From Hysterangium stoloniferum (lineage: Eukaryota; Basidiomycota; Agaricomycetes; Hysterangiales; Hysterangiaceae), in contig WHVD01000124.1 of the NCBI GenBank assembly GCA_015178975.1, positions 186,001-250,000 of the forward strand: a stretch of 64,000 nt of DNA, in the 5' to 3' direction. The stretch's first letter is position 1. Each line of letters opens with the position of its first letter. Below are positions 25,172 to 35,901 of the stretch, in pieces. The notes under the pieces are model-generated. The model saw only the letters and a program-made list of their open reading frames with translations. It was not told the DNA's origin and ran no database searches. The position numbers were made by a program, and so were the translations under genes.

Positions 25172-27185
25172 ATGCTCCCATTCCAACAAAACAAGCAAGT
25201 CCTCCCTAAGTTCAAAAAGATCCCACGGGCCCCGATAGCCAGTACATCCATGACTGGTGGGAGATTCATTACCTGCATGCCTCATACAGACAATGTCGAG
25301 AGCAATCAGGGTACCCCAGGACCAACCCCCCTGTCGACCTTCTCCTTTGGTGCTGAGCCGGGGGGAGATAGCGGTACTGATTGGAGTAAGCCGTTAGGGC
25401 ACTCCTTCAGACCCTCATCAGAGGAAGTCGCTGCTACTATGTGGAGGCAGGAAACGTTTATGGAAGAACATAATGCAAGGCGGCTCACCTGCAAAAGAGA
25501 TGTGCTGAGTATAGAAGTCAACAGGAGGCAAGGGGAGCAAGAGAGGGAGTCCCCTCCAAGCGACAGCGGCGTGAGGACAGAGTACAATTCGGAAACAGAG
25601 CTTCCGCACCAATCCTTCCCCCCCTCGGAGAGAAATGGGCCAACTTCACAGAGACAGATGATAGCGAGGGTGGGACGCCTTGCATTAGAACGATGGGAAC
25701 CAAGAGCTGGAAAGAAAAGGAGGGCACCATCTTCTATGACTGGGAACTACTCCGGCGTATTAAGTTGCAACGGATAACCCTTACCCGAGGGGATGGTCAA
25801 GCACTGCCCCAACAAGAAAAAGGATATCATAGGGGACCAATCGATTTTTCCTCGGATGAGGATGAGGAGGAAGACGAGGATAGGAATAATGTGTATAGCA
25901 TTTGATATCTGGGAGAGGATTGTCACAAAGGTTTCCTCCTCCCCTCGAAAGTTCACTTCGTGACCAGTGACCCCAATCAACGACAAATGCGGAAACCGTC
26001 ATCCAAAGTATGGAGGGGTCGTTGCCCTAGTCAACCGTCACAGGAACGCGAACCTTCCCTGATTCTAGTGCCTCGTCTACCCCCTTCCCCCAAGGCTCTA
26101 CCGGTTCCTACCCCACTTCCACGTCGCCCTAGTCAACCATCACAGGAACGTGAACCTTCCCCGATTCCAGTCCCATGCCTTTCACCAACTTCGAGGCCCC
26201 CTCTCATCCTCCACCCTGCACACACTCCCAGCCCCGATTCTAGCACCTTGTCTACCCCCTTCCCCCAAGGCTATACCGGTTCCTACCCCACTTCCGCCGT
26301 CACCGGCTATCCCTCCCGACTCTCCATATTCATATTGCATGTCCTTAGGTAGCCCTATCCACAACCTTCCACAGGAGCGAATGGACGTCGATTTGGACCC
26401 TCTTACACCGGACGTCATCATTCCCCCGACGAGCAGAAAGGCAAAGGAGATACAGAAGGCTACCACTCCTCTCCCAGAACAATCCCCTATTCTCATCCCC
26501 GACAGCTCGCTTCCCCCAACCGAGCTCATCTCCACCACTTTCTGGACACGAGTAGCTGTCAACTACCCTTCCAAACAGTTTCCTGTCGGAAGGGTGCTAT
26601 CACAGCTGGCGCTGGTACTCCAGCAACCGCTCCTTCAAGGGAGCCTTAAGGGTTGTCGTGGTCTTGCTCCATCATCTGAGATTATGGAAGACTTCTATCT
26701 CTCCTTCGAGGATCCTGCAGAGGGGGAGAACTTTGCACGAGCAGCTCGGGAGATTAAACTCTCTATGTTCTGGCATATCATAGTGGAACCACACCGTCTG
26801 CCCCAGACTCAGCGAGTGTCCTCTCTATTGCTGGCCTCGTAGATTTACTTGAGGCCCTCGTCCTGATGCCTGCCACAGAGACCACTACGCAGACACCTGT
26901 TCCTGTCCCACTACCCGTGTCTTCATTTCCCCTCCCCAATGCTCCTCTTCTCGCACAGATTTCCGCTCCACCAGTTAGTGTCCATGCAGTCATTTGTTGC
27001 AGAGAGAAGGCCTACAGATGCTGGGCTGACTCCTTGCACAGGGATTCTAGTAATTTGGCTCGGGCGAGAATAGCTGAATCCTTCAGAGTGAAAAGGGAAC
27101 GGTGGGGAAACATCATTTTGGACCTTGGGGGATCCTCACAGGAAGCTTGGGGTGGCATCCCAGATGCTCTTCGACACCTTGTATA
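25172..27185 (+). pseudogene. Accessory 3' coding region of element A
   Basis: Two kilobases of coding-like sequence lie between chromodomain and 3' LTR, where canonical chromoviruses have only untranslated sequence. Blocks shared with elements B and G: LPKFKKIPRAP near the start, TIFYDWELLRRIKLQ (about 25725-25775), then Pro-rich tandem segments (26010-26350; PSQPSQEREPS, LPPSPKA) and a C-terminal block VGRVLSQLALVLQQPLLQGS...LSMFWHIIVEP (about 26585-26790). No known domain, signal peptide or transmembrane segment is apparent. Product unknown. Confidence 0.65.
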
Positions 27186-27211
27186 GCACATCCCTTCAAA
27201 CTTGGGGGCAC

Positions 27212-27817
27212 TGTGAAGGGTATGCATATATCACGATTGGACTGTGGAATAATAGATGTATTATAGTACTTTATTATCTAGTTCTCTATTTCTTTTCTTT
27301 AATTCTCTATATCTTTCGAGCATACCCTTATTTCTTAGTTTGAAGCCTTGTGTATATCTATGGGCGTTCTCGGCGCCAAATGACAAGACACTTTTACCCA
27401 GCAGACACCACCTCGTAACGACTCAGATGTCGAATAGCGAGAGGTGTCAAAGGTAATATCTTGGCTACCCATAAAGGTAGCGTCTTCTTGCATAACTAAT
27501 AGTATTCGGACTCGAACTGCGAAGGTTGAGTTCCACTCTCAAGACTCTGTGCTCGTCGACACTGTAGTCGACTCGTGCTGCTGTCTCTCCTACTTCTAGC
27601 TACCAGTTGTACCGTAAGAGTCAACTCTTCTATTCTCTAGTTCTAGTCGTCATGAGCAACTGTACAGTTGCTCTTGTGACGTGTAGTGTGTCCCTATACT
27701 AGTACTATCAGTCTAGTAATCTATAGTATTGTACTGAATGGTCAATACTTTCTAATAGTAGTTGAATAATCACTATTCTTCGTATATTGAGCAGTCAGAA
27801 TCTATCGACTCTTCACA
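27212..27817 (+). repeat. 3' LTR of element A
   Basis: A 606-bp LTR with the same ends as the 5' copy. The palindrome is at 27654-27673. It is preceded by the tract CTTGGGGGCAC and followed by the GTACC duplication. Confidence 0.93.
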
Positions 27818-27895
27818 GTACCTCTCACAGTGCCCCCCAGGTCGAAGAGCTATGTCAAAGAAGATGTTGAATGACACTTGGAACTCCTCCCCATG

Positions 27896-28522
27896 TGTGA
27901 GAGGTATGGCAAAATATGCTCAGGAAATATAGTCTGGATGAGCCCATACTATATTTCCATTATTATTTCTTCTTTCTCTCTAATTTATTATACACTTATA
28001 TTAGTTTGACGACCTATGTAAGCAGTACATCGACTCTTGTGGGTGCATACACACCAGATTTATGTATGCCCGTAATTAGAACTCAGACACGTTTTACCCT
28101 GCAACCACGACTTACCCAGACACCCAGTTAGTGTCCTGTAAGTTGTGATTGGGGTATTGTCTCGACCGTCACAGACGGGCTTCAACTATCTACACAATCA
28201 GAGTTTCGAACTGTACCAGTCGAAACTCCACCTATATCTCAATCCACATGGACCACATCTGTGCTACTCTATTATTTGACTCTCGTTACTCTTTTCTACA
28301 CTCAAGCAGTCATTCGGAATCACACCTAACAGTCAATTCCCTTTATTCGTTTTAGCTCTCTACTCTACTTTAGATAGCTACTTCACTCAAACGTATTGAA
28401 CTAAGTAGTCAATACTCATTCAGTGTGTATTAGACTTAGACAGTCAATACATCTACATGTCATACCTAAACGGTCGATATTCTTCGTATATAGAACAGTT
28501 AGAACTTCCACCACTCTTCACA
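27896..28522 (+). repeat. Solo LTR-B inside element B
   Basis: A 627-bp LTR, TGTGAGAGG...CTCTTCACA, with perfect CCATG duplications (27891-27895 and 28523-28527). It is the same family as B's own 3' LTR but in opposite orientation, only about 60 bases inside B. The family was thus still inserting after B arrived. Confidence 0.9.
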
Positions 28523-28527
28523 CCATG

Positions 28528-30225
28528 CATCCTGCAAAGAACCTCCAAGGTGCAGGATTGCGTTTCCCCAGGTGAGACACTTGGCGCGAAAGGAAATGAC
28601 AATGTCCTCCCACTTCAAAATGTTGTTGGTGGACGTCAGCCCATCCAGCCTCTGAATGGAGGAGACCCAACAACTGTAGGCCTTTTAGCACATTCGAATG
28701 ATAGCATGAATGCGATCAGCAGAGGCGGCTGTAATGCAGCAATGAGAGGGAGCTGGGAGTGCAGTGACAGTGGGTCAGGAGTGGGAGGTGGTGCACAGCT
28801 CATGTCCCTACCAGAGGGAAGTTTTCCCAAGGCATTGGAATCTGATAGCAGATGCTCTAACAGGTTGACCAAGTCCACAGCTGAATGAATTGGTGCATGC
28901 TCAGGAAGGACACAAGTAGAGTCCACTAGCAGAGACCAAAACATGGAGAGCTCAACCTGTTCGATGTCCTCCACTAAATGCAGCTGTTCCTTAAGGTCAT
29001 TGATGTGTAAGTAAAGTGTACTCATGCGGTCCGACAGCATGAGGGATCCACTATACCCTTGGATATGCCCTTTAAGAAGGGGTTGCTGCAAGGTTTGCCC
29101 CAGTCACATTAGTGTGCGTCCCACAGTAAAAATGTCCAAAGGGTAGTTGATTGACATGCGCATCCAACCTGCCTGTGAGAAATGAGCCAAGGTGGCCATG
29201 TCCCGAGAGGAAGGGGGAGAAGGCGGTTGTGGTGGAACAGGGTCGGCCAGAGTGGGGTCAATGGCAAGGGGCACGGTGTCCTGGACATCAGCCCTCTGCT
29301 TCCCTTTCGCCTTTTCACTTAAGGGGGGAGGTTCCTCAAAGACTTCCATGGCTGGGGGAGGTTCCTCAAAGACCTCTGTGGCTGGGGGGGGTTCCTCAAA
29401 GACCTCCATGACTGAGGGAGGCTCCTCGAGAACTTCCTGGATTGGGTGATCAACATCCATCAATGTAATGTCAGGTTGATGAATGGGGCTCCCAAGGGAA
29501 ATGCAAGGTGAGTAGGGAGAGGCAGGTGGAGGACTCCAAACTGGTAGGGGAATGTGAGGCATGTCTGACACCATAGAGAACAATGGCGTCGGGGTAGTGT
29601 GAGTGGCGACAAGGGGGTCAGATGATAGGTGAGACAATGGAGTAGTCTGTGGTGTGGGAGGGGGGCTTGGGCGCAGGTGACGGTGGTGGTATGAGGGAAG
29701 GTCCTGCAGAGGGGAGAGGTAATGGTATAGGGGGAGAGGTAATGGTATAGGGGGAGAGGTAATGGTATAGGGGGAGAGGTAATGGTATAGGGGGAGAGGT
29801 AATGGTATAGGGGGAGAGGTAATGGTATAGGGGGAGAGGTAATGGTATAGGGGGAGAGGGGGAAGGTCAGTGGTAGGTGGGTGGCTCAAGACTTCCTGGC
29901 AGCTCTGAAAAGGGTGTGAAGCGCTGCAGTGGGAGTGCAGAAGAAATGAATGGGGGTGGAGAGAGGTGGGTGGAGCTGGATGGCATCACAGGGTTGGCTT
30001 GATGATACCCCCTCCAAACCCTGACGGAAGTCGGCAATTTTCTTCACTGGTTAGGGTCATTTGTGAAGAAGTGAACATTGTCAGGAAGTAAAAAACCTTT
30101 GTGGCAGTCAGTGCCGAGGTACTTGTTGTCGTAGGCTGGGTAGTGTGGTCAGTCGTTTTCCGAGTTGGATGAGAAATTGATGGGCCCCATCCAGTAGGTT
30201 CGTTCCTGGGGTCCATGTTGGGAGG
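28528..30225 (-). pseudogene. Accessory 3' coding region of element B, C-terminal part
   Basis: Minus-strand coding-like sequence carries the C-terminal block shared with element A (QQPLLKGHIQGYSG...LSMFWSLLVDS, about 29090-28900). Upstream is a Pro-rich part with a tandem PPPAMEVFEE repeat (about 29440-29320) and a 20-bp DNA repeat (29712-29870). It continues at 41217-41517 and 44001-44640 across later insertions. Product unknown; it lies between chromodomain and 3' LTR. Confidence 0.62.
29712..29870. repeat. 20-bp tandem repeat in the accessory region
   Basis: About eight near-perfect copies of AGGTAATGGTATAGGGGGAG. Because 20 is not a multiple of 3, three units give one 20-residue period that uses all three frames (PLPLYHYLSPYTITSPPIPL on the minus strand). 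The array therefore stays open in any frame and always reads as Pro/Tyr-rich. Confidence 0.85.
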
Positions 30226-30672
30226 TGTGATGTATCAGCATCATCTCATAATATCCTCTTAATTTTCTGTGGATTATTTAATATTCTTTTGAATTTATTG
30301 TATTTGTATTATATTTTTATTGTGAGATATAAGGCCTTATTCCTTTTAACTTCACATAATAATAGCATATACGCACTCATATAATGCTATTATATCTTAT
30401 TTATTTTATTATAATTTTTAACTAATTATTTATATTTTATTTACTTAGTTATTACCTTTCGGCACCTTGCTGCAGCCCAGTTTGCACATTTTTGAAGTCA
30501 TGTGACTTATTAGATAAGCCTCCGGTGTCGGGATGTCACACAAGTCACGGATGTGACTACCCGAGTCACACAAGTCACAAATGTGACTACCCGAGTCATT
30601 ATTAGATTCCGCCGACTCATTGTTTGCTTCCATCCCGGGACCGCGGCCTTGAACCTTCATGTTCAAGCAAGA

Positions 30673-31485
30673 TGTTACGACCGGACAATCCCGCCGGACT
30701 CCGGGCACTAACCCGTACGCCCCCACATGCTACAAGCACCAATCGTCTGTTTATAGGATTTCCCGCCCAGACTCCGTTACGTCAAGACTAGTTATGTTCG
30801 ACCTCATTAAGACACATATCAGTCACCGGACTTCCCCCGGACCCCGTCTCTGTCTATGCCCATCTTCGTCCCACGCATCAGTCACCGGATCCCACTCAGA
30901 ATCCCGTCACCGCTCTAATCGAGCCCCGTTCCCGTTTTAGTCAAATGACCTGTCACGATTTAGGACTCCGCTCCCGCTCCGTTTCCCGTTATGGGTTATG
31001 CTTTGTCACGATTCGGACTCCGCTCCGTTCCGTTCCGTTCCTAACACCAAACTTGGTGTTTACTATTCCCATTTTATGTTCTGTTAGTTTTGTTTCGTTA
31101 TTACTGGATTTGGTATGTCATTCACTCCATGGTCTATATAAACTGGAAGATGTTGTACATACAATCCAGTCAGAAAATTAGCTTAGATTCCCCCCAGTAA
31201 TCTAATATATTTTCCGCTCTAAAAACCCTACTCTTATCAGACTGCTCACACTAGTCGGAGCCCACGGGCTCCAGCGCATCTATCTCTCTCAACCATCTCG
31301 ACTCACGACTCACGACCTACAACCTACGACCCACGACCCCTGCCTGGACTCCCCGGGATTCCCGCCCGCCTGTTTGAAATTGGACAATACGATCTAGCGA
31401 GGGCGCAGCCTATAAGCTGAAGCCAAGTCCTACCAGATATCCCGCGGGTTTCTCCGGAGACCTGGCCTGTGTGTGTATCCTAACA
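30673..31485 (+). repeat. 5' LTR of element F
   Basis: An 813-bp LTR, TGTTACGACCGG...ATCCTAACA (TGTTA/TAACA inverted ends). It contains the shared motif in the form GCAGCCTATAAGCTGAAGCC at 31405-31424, about 60 bases before its end, and a TATATAAACTGG promoter-like block at about 31136-31147. Confidence 0.93.
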
Positions 31486-31521
31486 GTATTTTCTGACTAA
31501 CACTCGCAGATTGTTTTCATC

Positions 31522-32802
31522 ATGCCACCAAGAAGAAGTACACGCGCACAGTCATCAATACCTGGACCGTCGACTCTTCATTCCCCGTTAACTCTGTATA
31601 CCAGTCAGACGCTTGCGAACCAGTCGGAACCCATGGAAGAACCCCGTATCGAAGAAGTCCCGGAAAACTTGGACGAATCCGAGCACGAGGGCGATTCCGT
31701 GGCCCCCGACAAGGGCAAAGGTGTCGAAATCCCTCCCGAAAATCCTCCGCCTACCGAACGACCGCACTCGAGGGATCCTACTTCTGAATTTTTAGCAGGT
31801 ACTATAGATAAATTCATGACGCACCTGCTCGAAGAACGAAAGAAAAAGGAACAAGAACCTCCATGGTCAAAAGTCAATGCTCCGGAACCCTTCACGGGTT
31901 CCAACCCAAACAAACTCTCTACTTTCCTCATGCAATGTCGCTTCAACTTCCATGATCGTGCCGCTGCATTCTCCATGGACTCCCGAAAAGTCAACTATGC
32001 ACTTTCATATTTGTCGGGATCCGCATTGAAATGGTTCGAACCGGCTTTTAGCGGGATTTCCGAGGAAGAGCCGCTCTGGCTTGAAAATTGGGAGGCTTTT
32101 GTTGAGGAGCTTGAAACCAACTTCGGCCCGTATGACCCGACAGGAGAAGCCGAGAATAGCCTCACAAACCTTCGTATGAAAGACACGCAGCGCATCACGG
32201 ACTATATCGTCCAATTCAATAATCTTGCAGCTCGTTGTCAGTGGGGTGATCCCGCTCTCCGCCACCAATTCTACGCCGGTCTGCCGTCCCACCTTAAAGA
32301 CGAAGTCTCGAAAGGAGAAGATGGCAAGCCAAAAACCCTGTCCCGCATGTGCCTCAAAGCTCAAAATGCGGACGCACATTATTGGGAACGTCGCGCAGAA
32401 GTTGCCCGCGAGACATCCGCGGACAAAGTAAACAAGTCCAAGGACAATAAAAACAATAACAATAATTCGTCAACCAGCAACCAGAATTCCACGCAATCCG
32501 ACAAGAAGAACGACAAAAAGTCTTCAAACAACAACAACAAGGACAACAACAAGGGTCAACAGTCCGGCAAGCAAGCCGGAAAACCCGACCTCTCAGGCAA
32601 ACTCGGACCCGATGGCAAATTGACCCCACAAGAAAGACAACGTCGTATGGACAACAACCTCTGTCTCTTGTGCGGGAAACCCAGTCATCGAGTCCCGGAA
32701 TGTCCGCTGGCAAAAGCAAACTCTTCAAAGGGTCGAACAGCCAAGGCCTCCACAGAAACCCCGTCGAAGGACAAACCGGCTGCCGATTCGAAAAAAGAGT
32801 AA
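31522..32802 (+). CDS. Gag of element F
   Basis: A 426-residue open frame starts at the first ATG after the 5' LTR. Residues about 1-95 are acidic and Pro-rich. Residues about 110-290 form a typical Gypsy capsid region (EPFTGSNPNKLSTFLMQC, NYALSYLSGSALKWFEP, RITDYIVQFNNLAARC, FYAGLPSHLKDEVSK). Residues about 295-360 are an Asn/Lys/Ser-rich linker. A CCHC zinc knuckle CLLCGKPSHRVPEC follows at about residues 381-394. It forms the virus-like particle and packages RNA in this family. The following pol frame overlaps its end, which fits read-through of the kind Gypsy elements use. Confidence 0.9.
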   Translation: MPPRRSTRAQSSIPGPSTLHSPLTLYTSQTLANQSEPMEEPRIEEVPENLDESEHEGDSVAPDKGKGVEIPPENPPPTERPHSRDPTSEFLAGTIDKFMTHLLEERKKKEQEPPWSKVNAPEPFTGSNPNKLSTFLMQCRFNFHDRAAAFSMDSRKVNYALSYLSGSALKWFEPAFSGISEEEPLWLENWEAFVEELETNFGPYDPTGEAENSLTNLRMKDTQRITDYIVQFNNLAARCQWGDPALRHQFYAGLPSHLKDEVSKGEDGKPKTLSRMCLKAQNADAHYWERRAEVARETSADKVNKSKDNKNNNNNSSTSNQNSTQSDKKNDKKSSNNNNKDNNKGQQSGKQAGKPDLSGKLGPDGKLTPQERQRRMDNNLCLLCGKPSHRVPECPLAKANSSKGRTAKASTETPSKDKPAADSKKE

Positions 32803-35553
32803 GCAACCCCGCGGGCTCCGCGCGGGTTAGGGGTTGCGTTGCCTCTCCGCACATTCAAGAGTTCACTCGCCTCAACGCATCTGCTCTTTCACATTCTGAT
32901 TCATTTTTCGTTAAACTTATGTCTAATATGATTCCGAAATTCGGTTTTTCAGCTCTCATAGATTCCGGCTCAACTCACTGTTTTTTAGATACAAAATTCA
33001 CGCAAAAAAATTCTTTGTCAACTTATTCAATAAATCCCGTCTGTCTCCGCCTCTTCGATGGCACAAGTAATTCAGTTGTTACCCAAGCTTGTGATTTACC
33101 CATCAATTTCCCTTGTGGAACATCTCAATTGGTCACTTTCTATGTGACCCAGTTAGACTCAAGTTGCTCGGTAGTCCTAGGACATAACTGGCTTACCTGC
33201 TACAATCCGTTGATTGACTGGATAGCTAACAGTATAACATTCCGGACTCCCGCGGCGACCGAGGAAACTGCGCCTGTCTCGGCCTCCACGGCACCCATGG
33301 CCTTCCCGGCACCTGCAGTCTCGAGGACTCCTGTGATCCCTATGGCACCCACAGCTTCCCCGGAACCCACGGCACCTCCGTCCATTTCTCTGATTAATGC
33401 TGCAGCTTTTATTAGGGCTTCAAAAATGGATGGGTCCCAGGCGTTCACTATCAACTTAAAAATTGATGAAGCAACTGGACGTTTTTCAACCCCGGTATCT
33501 GAATCTGAGCAAGCCGCTGACCTAGAACGCGTCCCGGAGAAATATCATGACTTCGCGGATGTTTTTAGCAAGCGGAAAGCTGACCGGCTTCCGCCTCACA
33601 GAGAATACGACTTAAAAATCGATCTTGAAGATGGCGCCCAGCCACCCCTTGGACATATTTACCCGCTTTCGTCCACGGAATTATCCGCAATCCGTGATTT
33701 CCTGGATGAACATTTGTCCATAGGTTTTATTCACCCCTCAAAGTCTCCTTTTGGAGCACCTGTTCTGTTTGTCAGAAAAAAGAATGGATCCCTTCGACTA
33801 TGTGTTGATTTTAGAGGACTCAATGCTGTCACCAAGAAGGATAAATATCCACTCCCACTCATATCTGACCTGCTCGATGCTCCGCGGAATGCCCGGATTT
33901 ACACCAAAATAGATCTCAAGCACGCCTATCATTTGGTCCGGATTGCCACGGGTGACGAATGGAAAACCACTTTTAGAATCCGTTATGGGGCCTTTGAGTG
34001 GTTGGTCATCCCCTTTGGACTCACCAATGCCCCTTCCATTTTTCAGCATTTTATCAACGACATTTTCTCCGACATGCTTGATGTATGTGTCATTGTTTAC
34101 TTGGACGACATTCTTATCTACTCCGAGAATCCCGCGGCACACGACAAACAAGTCCGTGAAGTTCTCCGGAGACTCAGACAACATGGTTTATTCGCGAATG
34201 GTAAAAAATGTACTTTTGACACGGACTCCGTGGAATACCTAGGTTTCATAATGGGACCCGATGGACTCCGCATGGACGAAACTAAAGTGCAAGTCATCAA
34301 AGATTGGCCCGAACCCTGAAAAGTTAAAGATATACAATCCTTCCTCGGCTTTGCCAATTTTTACAGACAGTTTATCCGTGGATATTCTGACATCACGGTA
34401 CCCCTTACCCATCTTACGCGTAAGGGTACTCCGTGGAATTTTAATGATAAGTGTCAAAAAGCTTTCAATCTTTTAAAAAATTCTTTTTCTACAGCTCCTA
34501 TTCTGTCGCATTGGAAACCGGACTTCCTGCTCATTGTTGAAACGGATGCCTCCGACTATGCACTTGGAGCCATTCTGTCTATCCAGGACCCCGACGGAGA
34601 GGTCCACCCTGTGGCTTTTCTGTCCCGGACTTTTACCTGAGCAGAGCTCAACTACGATGTTCATGATAAAGAACTTCTGGCAATCTTTTCAGCTTTCAAA
34701 GCGTGGCGACACTATTTGGAAGGTTCAGGAGCTCCTATTGACGTTGTAACAGATCACAAAAACCTGGAATACTTTTCTACCACAAAACTTTTGACCCACA
34801 GGCAGGCCCGCTGGTCTGAATATCTCTCTGCCTTCAACATGATTATCCGCTTTCGACCCGGCCGTCTCGGCGGCAAACCCGACGCTTTAACTAGACGATG
34901 GGACGTCTACCCTAAAGAGGGGAGCAACGACTATGCAACGGTAAATCCGCACAACCTGAAACCTATTTTCACGAATCAACAGCTTACTGCATCGGTCCGC
35001 GCAACTTTCCTCATCAATCCCATTGTCCGTGGAATTATCATTATGGATATCGAGAAGTTACATCAAGATATTCTATCGGCAATTCCCCTAGACCCAATTA
35101 CTAAAGCTCATCTGGACAATCCCGTGGACCCCGATCAACCTCGGTGGTCTCTTGATCAACATGGTTTCATTAGACTTGACGATCGTATCTATGTACCGGA
35201 CTCCGACGGCCTCCGCCTCAGGATCCTTCAATACAAACATGATCATCCACTCTCAGGGCACTTCGGGTACAACAAAACTCTATCATTAATAAGAAGAGAA
35301 TATACTTGGCCCGGACTCCGTGGATTCATTAAGCACTATTGTAAATCTTGCACTACTTGTCCCCGCTCGAAATCTCAGCGACACAAGCCATATGGCCTTT
35401 TGAAACAACTCCCGGTACCGGAACACCCGTGGAATTCTATCTCTATGGATTTCATTGAACACCTACCGGAATCCGAAGGCTTTTCCGCTATTCTAGTCGT
35501 TGTTGACAGATTCTCAAAACAAGGTATATTCATCCCTACTTATGATACAATTA

Positions 35554-35767
35554 CAGTGACTTACAAAACGTATCCAATGTTTTGTAGTTTCAGCTTATAT
35601 ATGCTATATCCCAGTAGATAAAATAGTAGAAATCACCAAAATATTTGTGAACATGACCTATCATGTATATATTTATATGGTAGAACTATATTATGTAATA
35701 TCCATATATGGAAACACTATGAATATTTTAATGGAGAGGGTTCATTGGATACGTTTTGTAACTGACA
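35554..35767 (+). repeat. Left terminal inverted repeat of the Tc1 element
   Basis: A 214-bp repeat. Its outer end (ACAAAACGTATCCAATG after CAGTGACTT) recurs in reverse complement at its inner end (CATTGGATACGTTTTGTAAC, 35743-35762), giving two likely transposase sites facing each other. Confidence 0.92.
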
Positions 35768-35901
35768 GGTTCTGGCATGAAAACCATATGCCTATGTTGA
35801 TTGTTTGCATTTGTTTATGTTTTTCAACATGTCATGTGATCATTCTATACTACAGTATAAGTTGAAGGGCTTTCTCAGCTAAGATTCCCTCAATTCTAAC
35901 T

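Larger units (their letters stand above)
16189..27817 (+). mobile_element. Element A: 11.6-kb Ty3/Gypsy chromovirus with both LTRs
   Basis: It has two 606-bp LTRs, a perfect GTACC target duplication (16184-16188 and 27818-27822), gag with a zinc knuckle, pol with chromodomain, a 2-kb accessory coding region and a purine tract (GGGGGCAC) before the 3' LTR. The layout is complete, but coding is interrupted by a handful of breaks and by a reverse solo LTR of the same family (17761-18402). Comparing the first ~290 bases of the LTRs by eye gives about 15 differences, mostly transitions, so it is moderately old. It sits in the 3' LTR of element B. Confidence 0.92.
14828..27829 (-). repeat. 3' LTR of element B, split by solo LTR C and element A
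   Basis: The LTR reads TGTGAAGAG at 14828 and closes with CTCTCACA at 27829. Aligned with the solo copy at 27896-28522 it is complete once solo LTR C (15038-15759) and element A (16189-27817) are set aside. Element A landed only a few bases from its end. A run of G on the minus strand at about 27830-27840 is the adjacent polypurine tract. Confidence 0.85.

Noticed and set aside
25172-27185. Envelope gene in element A
   Set aside because: The position after pol fits, but no signal peptide, transmembrane segment or furin-like site is visible. Only a neutral label (accessory region) is justified.
29104-29449. Plus-strand open frames opposite the B accessory region
   Set aside because: They are shadows of the repeated minus-strand coding sequence. 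The conserved blocks shared with element A are on the minus strand.
31605-32379. Minus-strand open frames opposite gag of F
   Set aside because: They mirror the GC-rich gag frame. Unlike the antisense gene at 38348-39331, they have no recognisable motif.
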